Assembly: GCA_028752905.1 (NCBI GenBank)
Contig: JAQNBH010000009.1
Coordinates: 45,555,165 to 45,619,164 of the forward strand
Source: Cladorhizidae sp. MBARI D1340-BT2
Lineage: Eukaryota; Porifera; Demospongiae; Poecilosclerida; Cladorhizidae
Direction: 5' to 3'
Length of the DNA: 64,000 nucleotides
Within the stretch, counting starts at the first letter, position 1. Every line of letters starts with the position of its first letter. Below the pieces are notes generated by a model, which ran no database searches, was not told the origin of the DNA, and worked only from the letters and a program-made list of their open reading frames with translations. Made by a program: the position numbers and the translations under genes. Positions 61,790 to 64,000 of the stretch are shown piece after piece.

Positions 61790-64000
61790 ATACTTATGAG
61801 CAGCTTCACCATTGATGATGGGAAGCATACTACTTGTGAGCAGCTTCACCATTGATGATGGGAAGCACACTACTTGTGAGCAGCTTCACCATTGATGATG
61901 AGAAGCATACTACTTGTGAGCAGCTTCACCATTGCTGATGAGAAGCACACTACTTGTGAGCAGCTTCACCATTGATGATGGGAAGCACACTACTTGTGAG
62001 CAGCTTCACCATTGATGATGGGAAGCACACTACTTGTGAGCAGCTTCACCATTGATGATGAGAAGCACACTACTTGTGAGCAGCTTCACCATTGATGATG
62101 GGAAGCACACTACTTGTGAGCAGCTTCACCATGGATGATGGGAAGCACACTACTTGTGAGCAGCTTCACCATTGATGATGGGAAGCACACTACTTGTGAG
62201 CAGCTTCACCATGGATGATGGGAAGCACACTACTTGTGAGCAGCTTCACCATTGATGATGGGAAGCACACTACTTGTGAGCAGCTTCACCATGGATGATG
62301 GGAAGCACATTACTTGTGAGCAGCTTCACCATTGATGATGGGAAGCACACTACTTGTGAGCATCTTCACCATTGATGATGGGAAGCACACTACTTCTGAG
62401 AAGCTTTACCATTGATGATGGGAAGCACATTACTTGTGAGCAGCTTCACCATTGATGATGAGAAGCACACTAATTGTGAGCAGCTTCACCATGGATGATG
62501 GGAAGCACACTACTTGTGAGCAGCTTCACCATTGATGATGAGAAGCACACTACTTGTGAGCAGCTTCACCATTGATGATGGGAAGCACACTACTTGTGAG
62601 CAGCTTCACCATGGATGATGGGAAGCACACTACTTGTGAGCAGCTTCACCATTGATGATGGGAAGCACACTACTTGTGAGCAGCTTCACCATTGATGATG
62701 GGAAGCACACTACTTGTGAGCAGCTTCACCATTGATCATGGGAAGCACTCTACTTGTGAGCAGCTTCACCATGGATGATGGGAAGCACACTACTTGTGAG
62801 CAGCTTCACCATTGATGATGGGAAGCACACTACTTGTGAGCAGCTTCACCATTGATGATGGGAAGCACACTACTTGTGAGCAGCTTCACCATTGATGATG
62901 GGAAGCACACTACTTGTGAGCAGCTTCACCATTGATGATGGGAAGCATACTACTTGTGAGCAGCTTCACCATTGATGATGGGAAGCACACTACTTGTGAG
63001 CAGCTTCACCATGGATGATGGGAAGCACACTACTTATGAGCAGCTTCACCATTGATGATGGGAAGCACACTACTTGTGAGCAGCTTCACCATTGATGATG
63101 GGAAGCACACTACTTGTGAGCAGCTTCACCATGGATGATGGGAAGCACACTACTTGTGAGCAGCTTCACCATTGATGATGGGAAGCACACTACTTGTGAG
63201 CAGCTTCACCATTGATGATGGGAAGCACACTACTTGTGAGCAGCTTCACCATGGATGATGGGAAGCACACTACTTGTGAGCAGCTTCACCATGGATGATG
63301 GGAAGCACACTACTTATGAGCAGCTTCACCATTGATGATGGGAAGCACACTACTTGTGAGCAGCTTCACCATTGATGATGGGAAGCATACTACTTGTGAG
63401 CAGCTTCACCATTGATGATGGGAAGCACACTACTTGTGAGCAGCTTCACCATGGATGATGGGAAGCACACTACTTATGAGCAGCTTCACCATTGATGATG
63501 GGAAGCACACTACTTGTGAGCAGCTTCACCATTGATGATGGGAAGCACACTACTTGTGAGCAGCTTCACCATGGATGATGGGAAGCACACTACTTGTGAG
63601 CAGCTTCACCATTGATGATGGGAAGCACACTACTTGTGAGCAGCTTCACCATTGATGATGGGAAGCACACTACTTGTGAGCAGCTTCACCATGGATGATG
63701 GGAAGCACACTACTTGTGAGCAGCTTCACCATTGATGATGGGAAGCACACTACTTGTGAGCAGCTTCACCATTGATGATGGGAAGCACACTACTTGTGAG
63801 CAGCTTCACCATTGATCATGGGAAGCACTCTACTTGTGAGCAGCTTCACCATGGATGATGGGAAGCACACTACTTGTGAGCAGCTTCACCATTGATGATG
63901 GGAAGCACACTACTTGTGAGCAGCTTCACCATTGATGATGGGAAGCACACTACTTGTGAGCAGCTTCACCATTGATGATGGGAAGCACACTACTTGTGAG
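61790..64000. repeat. 40-bp minisatellite, at least 55 units, continues beyond the window
   Basis: Unit CAGCTTCACCATTGATGATG, GGAAGCACACTACTTGTGAG. Period is exactly 40 with almost no indels. Variants ATGGATG for TTGATG, TTGATCATGGGAAGCACTCT (62735-62755 and 63815-63835) and TACTTATGAG recur in the same order about 1,080 bp apart, indicating a duplicated block of 27 units. Confidence 0.97.

Overview
This is eukaryotic, almost certainly metazoan DNA. It carries animal transposon families (Penelope-like, Helitron with an OTU domain, hAT of the ZMYM/TTF type, pogo, piggyBac, non-LTR), one readable spliced gene with very short introns (59 bp at the shortest), and no prokaryotic gene organisation. 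The short introns, the immunoglobulin/fibronectin-III type receptor and this mix of transposons suggest a sponge or another early-branching animal. That placement is inference.

About 44% of the window (roughly 28 kb, added up by eye) is tandem repeat: some thirty separate minisatellites with units of 14 to 63 bp, plus micro-satellites and homopolymer runs. The largest are a 46-bp array (18.88-23.18 kb), another unrelated 46-bp array (26.54-29.33 kb), a 61-bp array (30.49-31.88 kb), a 27-bp array of about 140 units (33.80-37.58 kb), a 41-bp array (37.92-39.09 kb), a 23-bp array (39.12-40.69 kb), a 58-bp array (43.67-45.36 kb), a 21-bp array (47.90-48.77 kb) and a 40-bp array running off the end of the window (61.79-64.00 kb). 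Nearly all long open frames in the window are by-products of arrays whose unit is a multiple of three or lacks stops.

Layout. 0.34-1.87 kb: Penelope-like element with GIY-YIG endonuclease and hammerhead-ribozyme motifs in its terminal repeats. 1.92-3.4 kb: decayed Helitron Rep and OTU domains. 6.1-6.9, 9.60-11.90 and 12.45-13.67 kb: three hAT elements or fragments, the last two with matching ends and 5-6 bp target duplications. 16.8-18.5 kb: candidate host exons between minisatellites. 23.2-23.8, 43.5-45.4, 45.9-47.0 and 54.0-54.2 kb: members of one family of fold-back elements with long inverted arms. 25.46-26.15 kb: internally deleted pogo element. 47.0-47.2 kb: tRNA-derived SINE. 48.8-49.1 kb: tail of a non-LTR reverse transcriptase. 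52.65-54.37 kb: piggyBac copy inserted into a minisatellite. 55.12-57.67 kb (minus strand): a seven-exon gene for a 535-residue single-pass membrane protein with signal peptide, Ig-like/FN3-like ectodomain and short basic tail; this is the best-supported gene. 58.1-59.3 kb: LINE endonuclease region, minus strand.

A second probable host gene lies on the minus strand between about 41.5 and 17.3 kb. Five segments with good splice sites join in a consistent reading frame and would encode a Pro/Ser-rich cytoplasmic tail containing two YxxV/YxxL motifs. Its introns would be filled with the giant minisatellites. The phase agreement is seen in the sequence; that the exons belong to one transcript is inference.
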